A DNA stretch of 64,000 nucleotides from Streptomyces sp. A 4/2 (GCF_940670765.1 NZ_CALNVW010000039.1:1-64000), one strand, 5' to 3'; shown: positions 43,754 through 52,120, counted from the first letter of the stretch. Made by a program: numbers and translations. Notes: generated by a model from the sequence alone, not told the origin.

Positions 43754-45852
43754 GTTGTCTCCGCCGGCAGGAACATCGCCAACGCGTTCTTGATCAGGAA
43801 GTCGAGCAGGATCTGTACCTGCCGGGAGAGGCCTCCCCGCGCGTCGATCCGCAGCCATCCACCGCGGTCGAACAGGGTCGCGAAGAGCTTCGCCCGTTCG
43901 CCTTCGAGGACGACCGCGCGCCCTGTGAGTCCGCTCAAGAGCGTGGTTCCGTTGTGGTCACTGTGGGAGTGGTAGAAGGGGATGACGTCGAACGCTTCCC
44001 AGGTCTGCGCATATCCCCACTGCGGTATGGGGAACGGCGCCCGGGAACACTTCTCGAAGTACAGCAGGCTGTGCAACGTGCAGGTGGCACCCAGGAACGG
44101 GTACGGGAATCCTCTGACCAGGCGAAGCGCGTGCTCGAAGTCGTCCTCGGGGTAGGCGTCGACCGGTTCGCGGTGGCTCCAGTCCAGCTCCCACGGAATG
44201 GCCGGGTCGCCGGAGGGGTCGTAGTGGACATCGATCCCGTAATGATCGGGCCTGAGAGCGATGTCCGCCCCCGGGGTCAGCCCGAACTTCCCCAGCGCGA
44301 CAGTCGCGGCGGATTCGAGCAGCGCCTCCGCGGTGTCCAGTGTCACCTGGGCCTGGCGGCGTGTCTCCCCGGGATGTCCGGTGAAGCCCATCAACTGCAC
44401 GGGGATGCCGGCATCCGCGAACGAGCCGACCAGCGACTCCAGACGGAGGACCTCCGTGCCCTTGTTGATGATGTCGAGGACGTCCTGGTCGGTGCTCTCC
44501 ATCCCGAACGCCGCGCCGAGGCACCCGGCACGGGCGAACACCTCGGTGTTCTCCGTCCGGTAGCTCTTCTCGAGCCTGAAGTCGGCCATCCACTTGATGT
44601 CCAGATCACTCGCGATGAGCGCCTCGGAGATCTTCAGGGCGTAGGCCGGCGACAGCACGTCGACGGCGAAGAAGAAGTGCTCGGAGTACTTGGACGCGAG
44701 TTGCAGGTCCTCGATGACGCGTTCCGGTGTACGGGTACGCCACGGCGACGTCGGCGTGTTCATCGCAAGCCCGTAGTCGCAGAACGAGCACTTGTTCCAG
44801 TAGCACCCGCGAGTCGGCGAGTAGAGCGCACCGGGCTTCGGCGAGGCGTACAGGTCGTAGTCCCACACACCGTAGTTCGGGGACGGCAGAGCATTGACGT
44901 TCTCGAAGAAGAACCTTTTCAGCGGGCGGGGGTCCCGGACGTCGACGAGATTGTCGACGTCACCCAGTTCGGCCCCCCGCTGGCAGTGGTCCGCCAGACG
45001 CTTGATGGGCGTCTCGCCCTCGCCGGTGACCAGGTAGTCGACGGCGAAGTCGAGTGCCTTCAGTTCGGTCACGTCGTCGATGTACTTGTAGAACTTCGCG
45101 GCGATCGGTCCGCCGATGACCACCGGGACACCGCGTCGCTTCAGGCGGGCCGCGAGGGCCAGGGAGTGTTCGAGCTGGGAGATGAACGGGATCGTCAGAC
45201 CCACCAGGCCGGGGCGCATGGCCGCGATCCGGTCGGCGTGGTGATCGTAGAAGGCGTCCACGACATCGATGCCGAAGCCGGCCTCGATCTCGCGGCGCAG
45301 GGTCACGAGGTTGATGCGATCGTGCTCCATGCCCGGAGGCGAGGCGCTGCTGAACGTCCGGTAGACCGCGGAACGGGACAGCAGGGTCATCAGCCTGGGG
45401 AGCAGACTGAGTTCGCGCACGGCATCGAGATATGCCGGGAGTTCGTAGAAAGCCTTCTCGTCGCGGAGGGTCGCGAACGCCCGCTGGAAACGCCGGCTGT
45501 CATCGAGTGTGTCGATGAAGAACGGCAGGAGGGAATCCTCCTCGGGTTCGGCTTCGAGCCGCCGGACACAGACGGCACGCAGCTGCTCGACGACCGGAGG
45601 CGACATCATGTAGTGCCAGAACTCGATGGCGAGATCCCGTACCACGTAGGAATGCCCCGAGTCGTCCAGCGTACCGGCGAGATAGGAGAGGCTGTGGTAG
45701 GGCTGAGTGATGTCGGTCGTCCCGCAGCTTGTGAGGTAGATGACCGACTCGTCGCCGGAAGCGTGCGCCGAACGTGATGTCCAGTCCTTGTCCTGCCGGT
45801 CGAGGACTTCCCGGACGGCGCGAGGCAGGAGGTCCTCGATCCGGACAGTCAT
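43750..45852 (-). CDS. Radical SAM protein with B12-binding-like N-terminus, 700 aa
   Basis: First enzyme of the operon, starting 2 bases after the peptide gene's stop. The N-terminal half resembles a B12 domain (YLTSCGTTDITQPYHSLSYL, GLTIPFISQLEHSLALAARL, VVIGGPIAAKFY). The cluster motif near residue 349 is CYWNKCSFC, again CX4CX2C, followed by DYGLAMN. Later: GCLGAAFGMESTDQDVLDII and VQLMGFTGHPGETRRQAQ. A C-terminal region of about 200 residues follows. It is related to, but about 110 residues longer than, the second radical SAM protein. Likely a peptide-modifying C-methyltransferase or cross-linking enzyme. Confidence 0.88.
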   Translation of the reverse strand: MTVRIEDLLPRAVREVLDRQDKDWTSRSAHASGDESVIYLTSCGTTDITQPYHSLSYLAGTLDDSGHSYVVRDLAIEFWHYMMSPPVVEQLRAVCVRRLEAEPEEDSLLPFFIDTLDDSRRFQRAFATLRDEKAFYELPAYLDAVRELSLLPRLMTLLSRSAVYRTFSSASPPGMEHDRINLVTLRREIEAGFGIDVVDAFYDHHADRIAAMRPGLVGLTIPFISQLEHSLALAARLKRRGVPVVIGGPIAAKFYKYIDDVTELKALDFAVDYLVTGEGETPIKRLADHCQRGAELGDVDNLVDVRDPRPLKRFFFENVNALPSPNYGVWDYDLYASPKPGALYSPTRGCYWNKCSFCDYGLAMNTPTSPWRTRTPERVIEDLQLASKYSEHFFFAVDVLSPAYALKISEALIASDLDIKWMADFRLEKSYRTENTEVFARAGCLGAAFGMESTDQDVLDIINKGTEVLRLESLVGSFADAGIPVQLMGFTGHPGETRRQAQVTLDTAEALLESAATVALGKFGLTPGADIALRPDHYGIDVHYDPSGDPAIPWELDWSHREPVDAYPEDDFEHALRLVRGFPYPFLGATCTLHSLLYFEKCSRAPFPIPQWGYAQTWEAFDVIPFYHSHSDHNGTTLLSGLTGRAVVLEGERAKLFATLFDRGGWLRIDARGGLSRQVQILLDFLIKNALAMFLPAETT

Positions 45853-45854
45853 AC

Positions 45855-46142
45855 TCAGCGGTCGTACTGCACTGCGGAGATGGAACCAGGCGCGATCTCA
45901 AGGGCCTTCACGACACGCACATTGTCCGCGTTCTCGAGGTCCGCGGACGCCAGCATGTCGTCGAGCTGCTGGACCGTGAAGGTGGACCGGCCGTCCTGCG
46001 CCGGGGCGCTCGCGGACGCGGCCGTGGCACCCGTCGCCGTCACAGCGGCGGCGACAGCGACGGTCGCGGCAGCCGCGGCAGCCGTTCGGATGATCTTGTT
46101 CTTGCCCTTCTCACCGCTGGACGGCTTCTGTTCGTCACTCAT
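45855..46142 (-). CDS. Candidate RiPP precursor peptide, 95 aa, Cys-free
   Basis: ATG 46142 is preceded by GAGAGGAAG. The N-terminus is polar and basic (EKGKNKIIRT), followed by an Ala/Val/Thr-rich span (residues 21-46) ending ASASAPAQ. It looks like a signal peptide or leader with an AxA cleavage site. The remaining 45 residues read as leader plus core: STFTVQQLDDMLASADLENA, then RVVKALEIAPGSISAVQYDR at the C-terminus. There is no cysteine. Arg19, 52, 76 and 95, six Asp and a single Tyr93 are the likely targets. It is the first gene of an eight-gene coupled operon of modifying enzymes, which is the main reason for the call. Confidence 0.7.
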   Translation of the reverse strand: MSDEQKPSSGEKGKNKIIRTAAAAAATVAVAAAVTATGATAASASAPAQDGRSTFTVQQLDDMLASADLENADNVRVVKALEIAPGSISAVQYDR

Positions 46143-46168
46143 GGTGCTTCCTCTCTGTCGCCTTCCGA

Positions 46169-46186
46169 GTCGCTCTGCTGAGCGAC
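46169..46186 (-). other. 5' UTR stem-loop of the peptide gene
   Basis: GTCGCTC/GAGCGAC form a perfect 7-bp stem with a 4-base loop, 27 bases upstream of the peptide start codon. It could affect translation or mRNA life of the operon. Confidence 0.4.
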
Positions 46187-46194
46187 AGGGGACC

Positions 46195-46223
46195 TTGATA
46201 GCAGCACCTCAAAAAGCGCACAA
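46195..46223 (-). promoter_or_regulatory. Predicted promoter of the peptide operon
   Basis: On the minus strand, TTGTGC and TATCAA are spaced by 17 bases; transcription would start near 46188 with a leader of about 46 bases. The region to 46300 is strikingly AT-rich for this genome. A separate 8-bp hairpin (CTTCGCGG/CCGCGAAG) lies at 46305-46324. Nothing else is seen in 46224-46559. Confidence 0.35.
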
Positions 46224-46559
46224 GGGCATGATTGATCGTCAAGTCGCTTACTGGCTGCACCACTTGGGTTGATAGAGAATCAAGTCAGCCTAGTTTTCCG
46301 GCGGCTTCGCGGAGTTCCGCGAAGGTCGGGCAAGCGGACCGGCGGACCGGTCACGCCGGTCGCGCGTCTCCGCGTCACGAGTGGACCGTGAAGGCGTGAG
46401 CGGCGGCCGAGCCGGCGGCGAAGCCGTGCGGACCGATGCGGCCACCGGTACTCCCGCCACCGCAATCGTCCGAAAACAAACACCGTTCCTAGCGGTGGAG
46501 CCGAAGGGAACGATCGGGCCTCCGGCCGGTAGGTGATGCCGCTTCGGGGATTGTCCGCC

Positions 46560-48068
46560 TCAGTCGTCGCGGGAGCCCCCGGCCGGGGGCAGGTCGCCCA
46601 GAGTGAGGGCGCCTTGCCGCACGAGCTCCCGGGCGACGGACTCGAGCGCACTGCCCCGGATGACGCCCCAGTGCACGTCGCTGGAGGCTGTCGCCTGCCA
46701 CAGCTTCCTCGTCAGGTCGCTGATGTCCATGTCGGCCACGTAGTCGTCCTGGGGCGCGACGAGTTGGTGAGTCTCGGGACCGCCGGGCGGCGCCGAGGAC
46801 ACGAGGTGAACGGCGGGGTTCGGCCGCAGGATGCCATCCGTGTGTCCGTCCAGGTCACGGTCGAGGAACCGGAAGTGGTCCACCACATGGGAGCCCGTCG
46901 GCCGCGTCACGGGGCCGGCGATGCTGACGGTCTGGACAGTCCCCGGGCGCGGACCGCCGCCGGGCTGCCTGCGAACGACGATGTACCCGGTGTGGACGGT
47001 GCTGATCCCGGCGTCACCCAGGGCGTCCACCATGCGCGCGGCGTACTCCGTCCGTTCCCTGGTCGTCGGGGCGTGTGACGCATGGGTGTCCGCGTAGGCC
47101 CAGACCCGGAACTGACGCTCGACGAGAACCAGGACGTCGAAGCCGTCCTTGGCCCCGAGCCACTCCCCGATCCTTCGGGGCAGATCTTCGAGGTTGAACA
47201 GGTCGGTCGTGATGGACATCAGCCCGCCGGGGGCCAGGACCTGGCGGGCCCCGGACACGATCTGCACGAGAAGCCGTTCCCCGTCCGGTCCACCGTCCCG
47301 ATAGAGCAGGTGAGCGCCCTCGGGAACCTCCGGCACGAACGGGGGGTTGGAGACGATTCGGTCGAACTCCCGTTCCGAGACGGGTTCGTGCAGATCCCCG
47401 AGGACGAAGGTCGTGTTCTCGATGCCGTTGAGGGCGGCGTTGAACCGGGCGAACCGGATCGCCCGGGGGTTGATGTCGACGCCCACGACCTCGTCGCTGT
47501 ACCCGCTCGCGACCAGTGACTGGATTCCACTTCCCGAGCAGAGGTCGAGTGTCCGCTTCGCCCTGCTACGAGGCGCGACGTTGGCCAGCCCTGCACTGTC
47601 GTAACCGATGTACATGACACGGTCACTGAGATCGTCGGCGCCGGTCCACCAGTCGGAGTAGCGACCCGTATCGGTCGCCAGCAGGAGGTCGTTCACGCAC
47701 GTGATGTGGACCTGGGAACGAAAGCCACCGTCGGCTTCGTCCAGAACCCCCAGCGAGAGCAGCACGTCCAGGGAAGGTTCGCTCAGGAGGGCCCTGCCGG
47801 CCTGTTCGTCCACGGCCCTGTCGAGCAGGAAGAGCCTGACCGCGGCCGCGAGAGGGTCCGCCCCGAGGACATGCTTGTCGAGGTGGTGGAACGCCGCGGG
47901 GTGGAGGTCGAGCACCGGCATCCCCAGCAACGCCCGGACACCGGCCTCGTCATAGCCCGCGGCGCGGAGGTCATCGCGCACGGTGCCGATCGCCGCCCGG
48001 TCATCGGAAGTCATCGTCGCGAAGACGGCTCGGCCGTGGTGGCGGTCGCTGAAACTGTCGAGCGTCAC
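46560..48068 (-). CDS. PrmC/HemK-like class I methyltransferase
   Basis: A 502-residue protein from GTG 48068 with GGAA upstream. An N-terminal helical domain of about 160 residues precedes the SAM domain: TLDLCSGSGIQSLVASG, VVGVDINPRAIRFARFN and the catalytic NPPFVP at about residue 245. NPPF/Y marks enzymes that methylate amide or exocyclic nitrogens (PrmC glutamine or DNA adenine type). A C-terminal domain of about 180 residues follows. It resembles long actinobacterial methyltransferases of unknown target. It lies 417 bases upstream of the peptide operon on the same strand, so it may be part of that pathway or an independent gene. Confidence 0.8.
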   Translation of the reverse strand: MTLDSFSDRHHGRAVFATMTSDDRAAIGTVRDDLRAAGYDEAGVRALLGMPVLDLHPAAFHHLDKHVLGADPLAAAVRLFLLDRAVDEQAGRALLSEPSLDVLLSLGVLDEADGGFRSQVHITCVNDLLLATDTGRYSDWWTGADDLSDRVMYIGYDSAGLANVAPRSRAKRTLDLCSGSGIQSLVASGYSDEVVGVDINPRAIRFARFNAALNGIENTTFVLGDLHEPVSEREFDRIVSNPPFVPEVPEGAHLLYRDGGPDGERLLVQIVSGARQVLAPGGLMSITTDLFNLEDLPRRIGEWLGAKDGFDVLVLVERQFRVWAYADTHASHAPTTRERTEYAARMVDALGDAGISTVHTGYIVVRRQPGGGPRPGTVQTVSIAGPVTRPTGSHVVDHFRFLDRDLDGHTDGILRPNPAVHLVSSAPPGGPETHQLVAPQDDYVADMDISDLTRKLWQATASSDVHWGVIRGSALESVARELVRQGALTLGDLPPAGGSRDD

Positions 48069-48077
48069 GGTTCCGTT

Positions 48078-48500
48078 TCACCTCACCTCAGTTGCTGCCG
48101 CACAGCATCCGTGACCAGTGGCCCGGATGGCCCGGTCGGCGGCGCCGCTCATGGTCGTCTCCCACTCGATCGAGGTCAAGGCGGTCGTGCCCAGGCCGTC
48201 CCTCGCATAGCCCGAGTGCGTGCCGAAGGTGCGGTAGCCATAGACCAGCGGTGCAGCCGTACGGGAGTCGGCCGAGGTGACGGTGCCGATCAGGAGCAGG
48301 TGGTCGCCGCCTTCCCCTGCGCGGTCCAGGTCGCAGACCAGCCATCCAGGAGCGGCAGGGAGTCGCGGTAGCCCCTGGTCGAGTTCCCAGGCCGCGTCGG
48401 TGATCCGGTCGATGTCGCGGCGGGCGAAGGCGCTCACCGTCATGCCGAAGGGGGTTCCCTGCTCGACGGTGGTGACGACGGTGACGGGGCCGCACGCATC
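48078..48500 (-). pseudogene. Flavin-reductase-domain gene with internal deletion
   Basis: The minus strand reads ACGPVTVVTTVEQGTPFGMT then VSAFA, the start of a flavin reductase domain, but jumps directly to FARRDIDRITDAAWELDQGL, GWLVCDLDRAGEGGDHLLLI and YRTFGTHSG, the end of the same domain. The 50-60 residues that normally hold the flavin-binding middle are missing, as if recombination occurred at a repeated FA(RR) segment. The 5' end is also truncated. Not expected to be active. Confidence 0.6.
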
Positions 48501-48737
48501 CTGGAGATCATGGAGCGGATGCGGGACGAGACCACGATCCACCACCGATGGGTGGCCACGTACTACTCCGGCACGGTGGCCCGCATGGCGGCGGAGCACC
48601 ACGAGCTCTCCGAGGCCGCCCTGGCCCATGACGCGGAGCGCGCCGCACGGCTGATGCGTGAGCACATCGAGGGCGCCCTGCACGAAGCGACCGGTGACCC
48701 GCTGCGTTGCGCGTCGCCCTCCGCAGCCTCGGCCTGA
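48486..48737 (+). pseudogene. 3' fragment of a GntR-family (FCD) regulator gene
   Basis: The plus strand reads RILEIMERMRDETTIHHRWV, then AEHHELSEAALAHDAERAAR and LMREHIEGALHEATGD. This is the last helices of an FCD ligand domain, including HH.L..A. The DNA-binding half is missing. It overlaps antisense with the broken flavin reductase, consistent with a collapsed catabolic locus. Confidence 0.6.
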
Positions 48738-48822
48738 CCTGCGGCCCGCATGGCTTCACGACGTCCGGGATACCCGGACGCCCCGAAGCCTGCGATCGAA
48801 CCGGGAAGCGGGGGCAAGCTCC

Positions 48823-49400
48823 TCAGCTCGGCAAGCCCCCCTCAAGAACCTGCGCCCCGTTCCGGTCGAGGATCTGCGCCTTCTCCACATCGTTCAGCAG
48901 CAGCGAGGACGTGATGAAGTCGACCGCTCCGGCAACGGGCACGGGGGTTGTTGCTTCCCAGCACCAGTCGGTCGACGCCGACCGAACCCCGTACGACGTC
49001 GAAGATCCGAGGGTCTTCCTGAAGGCTGGTGTCGTACCGGAAGCGCCGCAAGCGCCGCATGGCGCAGCCGGGTTCCTCGTACAGCTCGGGTCGGGTCGCG
49101 CGCAGGGACGGCGTCCCAGTGCTGCGCCAGGAGCGGGATGGTGCCTCCGGTGACCGCGGTGACCAGGCGCACCCGGGGGTAGCGCAGCGGAATCCGGGCC
49201 GCCACCAGACGGCACGGGGCCACGCCCACCTCCGTCGGACGACGAGGGCGGGCGCCGACCCGTAGTCCCCACTCCCCATGCCCATGCAGGGCGTCGTACC
49301 GGGGGTGGATGAAGACCACGGCCGAGCGCGCGTCGAGCGCCTCCCGCACCGGGCCGAACTCCGGCGAATCCAGGGGCAGTCCACCGGCCGACAGCCGAGC
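48823..49400 (-). pseudogene. Frameshifted amidohydrolase-2 (ACMSD-like) gene
   Basis: Three minus-strand frames in succession carry pieces of one amidohydrolase: FGPVREALDARSAVVFIHPR and RYPRVRLVTAVTGGTIPLLA; then RRFRYDTSLQEDPRIFDVVR and GVDRLVLGSNNP; then FITSSLLLNDVEKAQILDRN. The order matches metal-dependent decarboxylases/hydrolases, but at least two frameshifts break it. The upstream part beyond 49400 is gone. Confidence 0.6.
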
Positions 49401-49575
49401 AGGTAGTCGCAGCCACCGCGGCCCCCCTCCGCATGTCACAGACGGTCGAACTGCCCGCGTGAGGGATTCCGCCGGTCCCGTGTGGCCTACAGGCATTGCA
49501 GCATCGTTGGCCGATGTCAAGACTTTGCCGGGCCCTGGTGCGCGGGGTGGCAGCCGGGCAGGCTAGTTTGCTCGG

Positions 49576-50016
49576 ATGAGTCTCCTTGATGATGTGGCCG
49601 AGCGCGACGGCTGGCGGTGCTGGGTGTGTGACGAGGCGGTCGACCCCGACGAGTCGGTGAACGACCCGCGGGGGCCCAGCGTCGACAGCCGGACCGCCGA
49701 CCGAAAGGCCAAGGTCGCCGAGCGGCTCGCGCACCGCGCGTGCAACACCCGCAAGGGTGCGGTCAAGGCGGTCATCGCCTGGCCGGACCGCCTGTACGTG
49801 GTCGAACCCGCGCCGCTGATCACCGTTGCCGGGAGGCTGGAGCGCAAGGGGGGCCGCGAGATGGTGGGCCGTTGTCCGACCATGCGGGACGCCCAGGAGG
49901 CAGCGGATTGGCTGGTGGACCGGTTCTCCCGACTCGTACCGGGACTACCGGTGACCGCCGACATCGAGCCGGGCGGCGGCCAGTTCCTCGTCACCCTGGC
50001 CACCGGCCGCCGCTGA
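49576..50016 (+). CDS. HNH-like small protein
   Basis: A 146-residue protein from ATG 49576. Residues 10-60 carry RDGWRCWVCDEAVDP and RLAHRACNTRKGA, a CxxC...H...CN arrangement like HNH nucleases, although the first CxxC is WRCWVC and the second pair is reduced to one Cys. The C-terminal half (GGREMVGRCPTMRDAQEAAD, WLVDRFSRLVPGLPVTADIE) is a separate small alpha/beta domain. Intact and well coding in an otherwise decayed stretch. Nuclease activity is not certain. Confidence 0.65.
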   Translation: MSLLDDVAERDGWRCWVCDEAVDPDESVNDPRGPSVDSRTADRKAKVAERLAHRACNTRKGAVKAVIAWPDRLYVVEPAPLITVAGRLERKGGREMVGRCPTMRDAQEAADWLVDRFSRLVPGLPVTADIEPGGGQFLVTLATGRR

Positions 50017-50060
50017 CCAGGAATCACCAGCGCGCGCTTGCGCAGAGCTGAACAGCCGGC

Positions 50061-50128
50061 CCACACCGACCTGCCCTGACACGAGCTGACCCACACCGAC
50101 CCGCCCTGACACGAGCTGACCCACATCG
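50061..50128. repeat. 30-bp tandem repeat, 2.3 copies
   Basis: The unit starting CCACACCGAC and ending ACGAGCTGAC occurs at 50061-50090 and 50091-50120 with one difference, plus 8 bases of a third copy. It lies in the non-coding stretch 50017-50353. Confidence 0.7.
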
Positions 50129-50353
50129 CTCGACCGTGCCCAGCTCGGGTCGGTGTCGCCAGTTGCCGCAGCCATGACGGGGCCGAACCGGAAACGTAGC
50201 GCGTGCTCCGCGGCCTGGAGCACGTCCCGCTGCCGCCGCCATTCCTTCACGCCGAGGCCGACGCCCTGTACGACACGGGCGTCGGCGTCGACCGTATGGC
50301 CGGCCACTTCCCGTCGGGGCGATTGTGCAGCCGGTCGCGGTCAGCCAGTCTCC

Positions 50354-51010
50354 TCAGCTTCCCGTGCAGCGGCTGATGCGGCCCTCACCGCGGTGCCTCA
50401 GCCGCCCAGAGCCGAAGATTTCCCCGGCGCCCCACTCCACCGCGGTCCGTACGGTCCACCCCGCTGCCGCGTACGCGTTGTCGCGGTCCCGTGCCTCAGC
50501 GCGTGCGGCTTCGTCCTCCTCGGGAGCGAGGACGACTCCGATGAGGTGGGCGGGCCAGGCCAGTTCGGCGGGCCAGGCGGCTTCGCCGAGCTCGAATCCG
50601 GCCTCGGGAGCGGGTACGGCGGAGCGCAACAGCGCCTCGACCAGCTCGGCGAGCCCGGGCTCCTCCACCAGGTAGTCGACGACTTCGTCCCACCCCGGAT
50701 CGCGCACGGCTCCCGTCGCCGAAGCCGCAGGCCGCGGAGGCGCGACGGGAGAGGCCGCCGCCCCGGCTTCCTCGGCCGACCGCTCCGACGCGGGCCGTTG
50801 CCGCCGGGACTCCAGCCAGCCCACGCCGCCCGTCACGGCCAGCTCCACCGGGTCGAAGCCCGGAAGTTGACTGCCCGCGAGCTGGACGCTGTCTCCCTCA
50901 CCTTCGTTGAGGAACTGGAGCGGTGTAGGCGGTGACCGCGGGAATGAGGATGCGCAGCGCCTCGCTGCGCAGCTCGTGCGCGAGCAGCAGCTTCACAATT
51001 CCGGGACATC
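50354..51010 (-). pseudogene. Decayed 3' part of a helicase-like gene
   Basis: Minus-strand pieces read KLLLAHELRSEALRILIPAV then, in another frame, LQFLNEGEGDSVQLAGSQLP and GWDEVVDYLVEEPGLAELVE, AWPAELAWPAHLIGVVLAPE, AAGWTVRTAVEW. The first resembles the C-terminal region of large DEAD/DEAH helicases with DUF1998. The last resembles the small PD-(D/E)XK-like tail seen on such proteins. Frameshifts and the missing motor domains make it a remnant. Identification is tentative. Confidence 0.4.
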
Positions 51011-51189
51011 TGAGGGCCTTCGGGAACCAACGTCCCTCCACCCCTCCCGGCTCTCACATGAGCGAGCCAGGAGGGTCTCGCCGAGGTCTGTGGGGAGGCT
51101 CGGGTATAGGTCGGCCCTGCGTTCCCAGATCTGGCGGCCGGTCACTGCCCGGGCCAGGCTCGACTCCCGGATCCAGCCGAGGTGTTCCT

Positions 51190-51798
51190 CTACTTGCGGC
51201 AGGGCGTGTCCATGTGCGCCTCGATGAGGGCCCGCACATCTGCCTCGACCTCAGCAAGATGCGGCATTGCCTCGATTAGGCCACCTTTCGTGTTGAACAG
51301 CTTCAGCTCCACCACTCCCCCTTCACGACCACGATGCCAGACGGCGACGTCGCGGACCGCAGGGTTATTTCCGCGAGGGAAGTCTTTCTCGTCCCACTCC
51401 ACAGCAAGCCATTGGCGCAAGGGCGCCTTCGCCTTACACACGAGCCGTGCGGATGGTGTTGTGCCCGCTGAGCGGCGCCAAGCCCTCGCTGTCCAAGATG
51501 AGGGCGCCGGTAACGTGGCTGTCCTGGTCTCGGTTGAGGGAGCATTCCAGGTGAGCTTGGCTCGATTGACAGCCACGACCTCGGGGTCGGCCGGGCCGTT
51601 GGCCTGGTCGAACTCGGCGATCAGGTCGTTCAAGCTGTCGCGCTCGACCTGGCGCTGTGCGGCCCTTTCGAGGTACGCAGATACGCCACGCTTGCCGACC
51701 CGACCACGAATAGCCTGCAGGGTTCCGACGGTGAGGGAGACGGCGATCCTGCTGGCGGGGCCGCAGCCGGGGAAGAAATCCGTGTCGCCTTCAGCCAT
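51190..51798 (-). pseudogene. Chimeric ORF: ribbon-helix-helix antitoxin fused to unrelated tail, with broken PIN toxin
   Basis: Residues 1-85 look like a complete VapB-type antitoxin (SRIAVSLTVGTLQAIRGRVG, KRGVSAYLERAAQRQVERDS, DQANGPADPEVVAVNRAKLT). Right after, a different frame shows GALILDSEGLAPLSGH, the start of a PIN-domain VapC toxin, which then breaks off. The antitoxin frame runs on into WLAVEWDEKDFPRGNN and VVELKLFNTKGGLIEAMPHL, a tail from another protein I do not recognise. The toxin is therefore dead and the antitoxin fused by deletion. An orphan antitoxin function remains possible. Confidence 0.55.
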
Positions 51799-51873
51799 GG
51801 GATGAGTGTGGCATTCCCAGGTTCAGGGCGAGGGCGATGCCCAAGTCCGCCCCGCGTCTCTCTGTCAGTACGC

Positions 51874-51921
51874 GAAAGCCGCCTCCGAGCACCAAGTCAT
51901 CCGGGCGCGGAGGCGGCTTTC
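51874..51921. terminator. Perfect 14-bp stem terminator next to the island's left repeat
   Basis: GAAAGCCGCCTCCG at 51874-51887 pairs perfectly with CGGAGGCGGCTTTC at 51908-51921 around a 20-base loop. It lies 35 bases before the island's left repeat. The stem is flanked by T-rich sequence in both directions, so it could stop transcripts either way. Confidence 0.6.
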
Positions 51922-51955
51922 ACACACCTGACGAACAGTCAGATCTTGGGCCGAT

Positions 51956-52120
51956 GTGCGTCAACCGTGCGTCAGAAGGGCCTCACGTGCGTCGAATATG
52001 CGTCAAGATATCGCCCGTAACGCCCACAGCGCACATAATGCACACTCGGCGAAACCGCAGGTCAGGCGCCCTTTGTGACCGGCTCAAGGATGGCAACGCA
52101 CTCCACATGATGCGTCATCG
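51956..52120. repeat. Left copy of the 165-bp island-flanking direct repeat
   Basis: About 85-90 percent identical by eye to 63323-63486 over its whole length, in the same orientation. It contains an orphan copy (52062-52118, minus strand) of the last 18 codons and stop of the RNA methyltransferase at the right edge, with identical protein sequence MTHHVECVAILEPVTKGA, plus about 105 bases of its downstream flank. Four TGCGTCA motifs lie inside (51957, 51968, 51999, 52111). Identity ends abruptly at 52120. It reads as one end of an integrated element (attachment-site duplication). 52121-52271 holds no gene I can support. Confidence 0.85.

Noticed and set aside
50061..50128. Possible CRISPR array
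   Set aside because: The two 30-base units are directly adjacent with no spacers, so this is a plain tandem repeat.
50153..50935. Plus-strand frame of 260 codons
   Set aside because: Low-complexity Arg/Gly composition; the better coding signal in the same DNA is the helicase-like remnant on the minus strand.
51874..51921. tRNA-like attachment site next to the left repeat
   Set aside because: The fold is a single long stem with a 20-base loop and no cloverleaf, acceptor CCA or anticodon arm; it fits a terminator.
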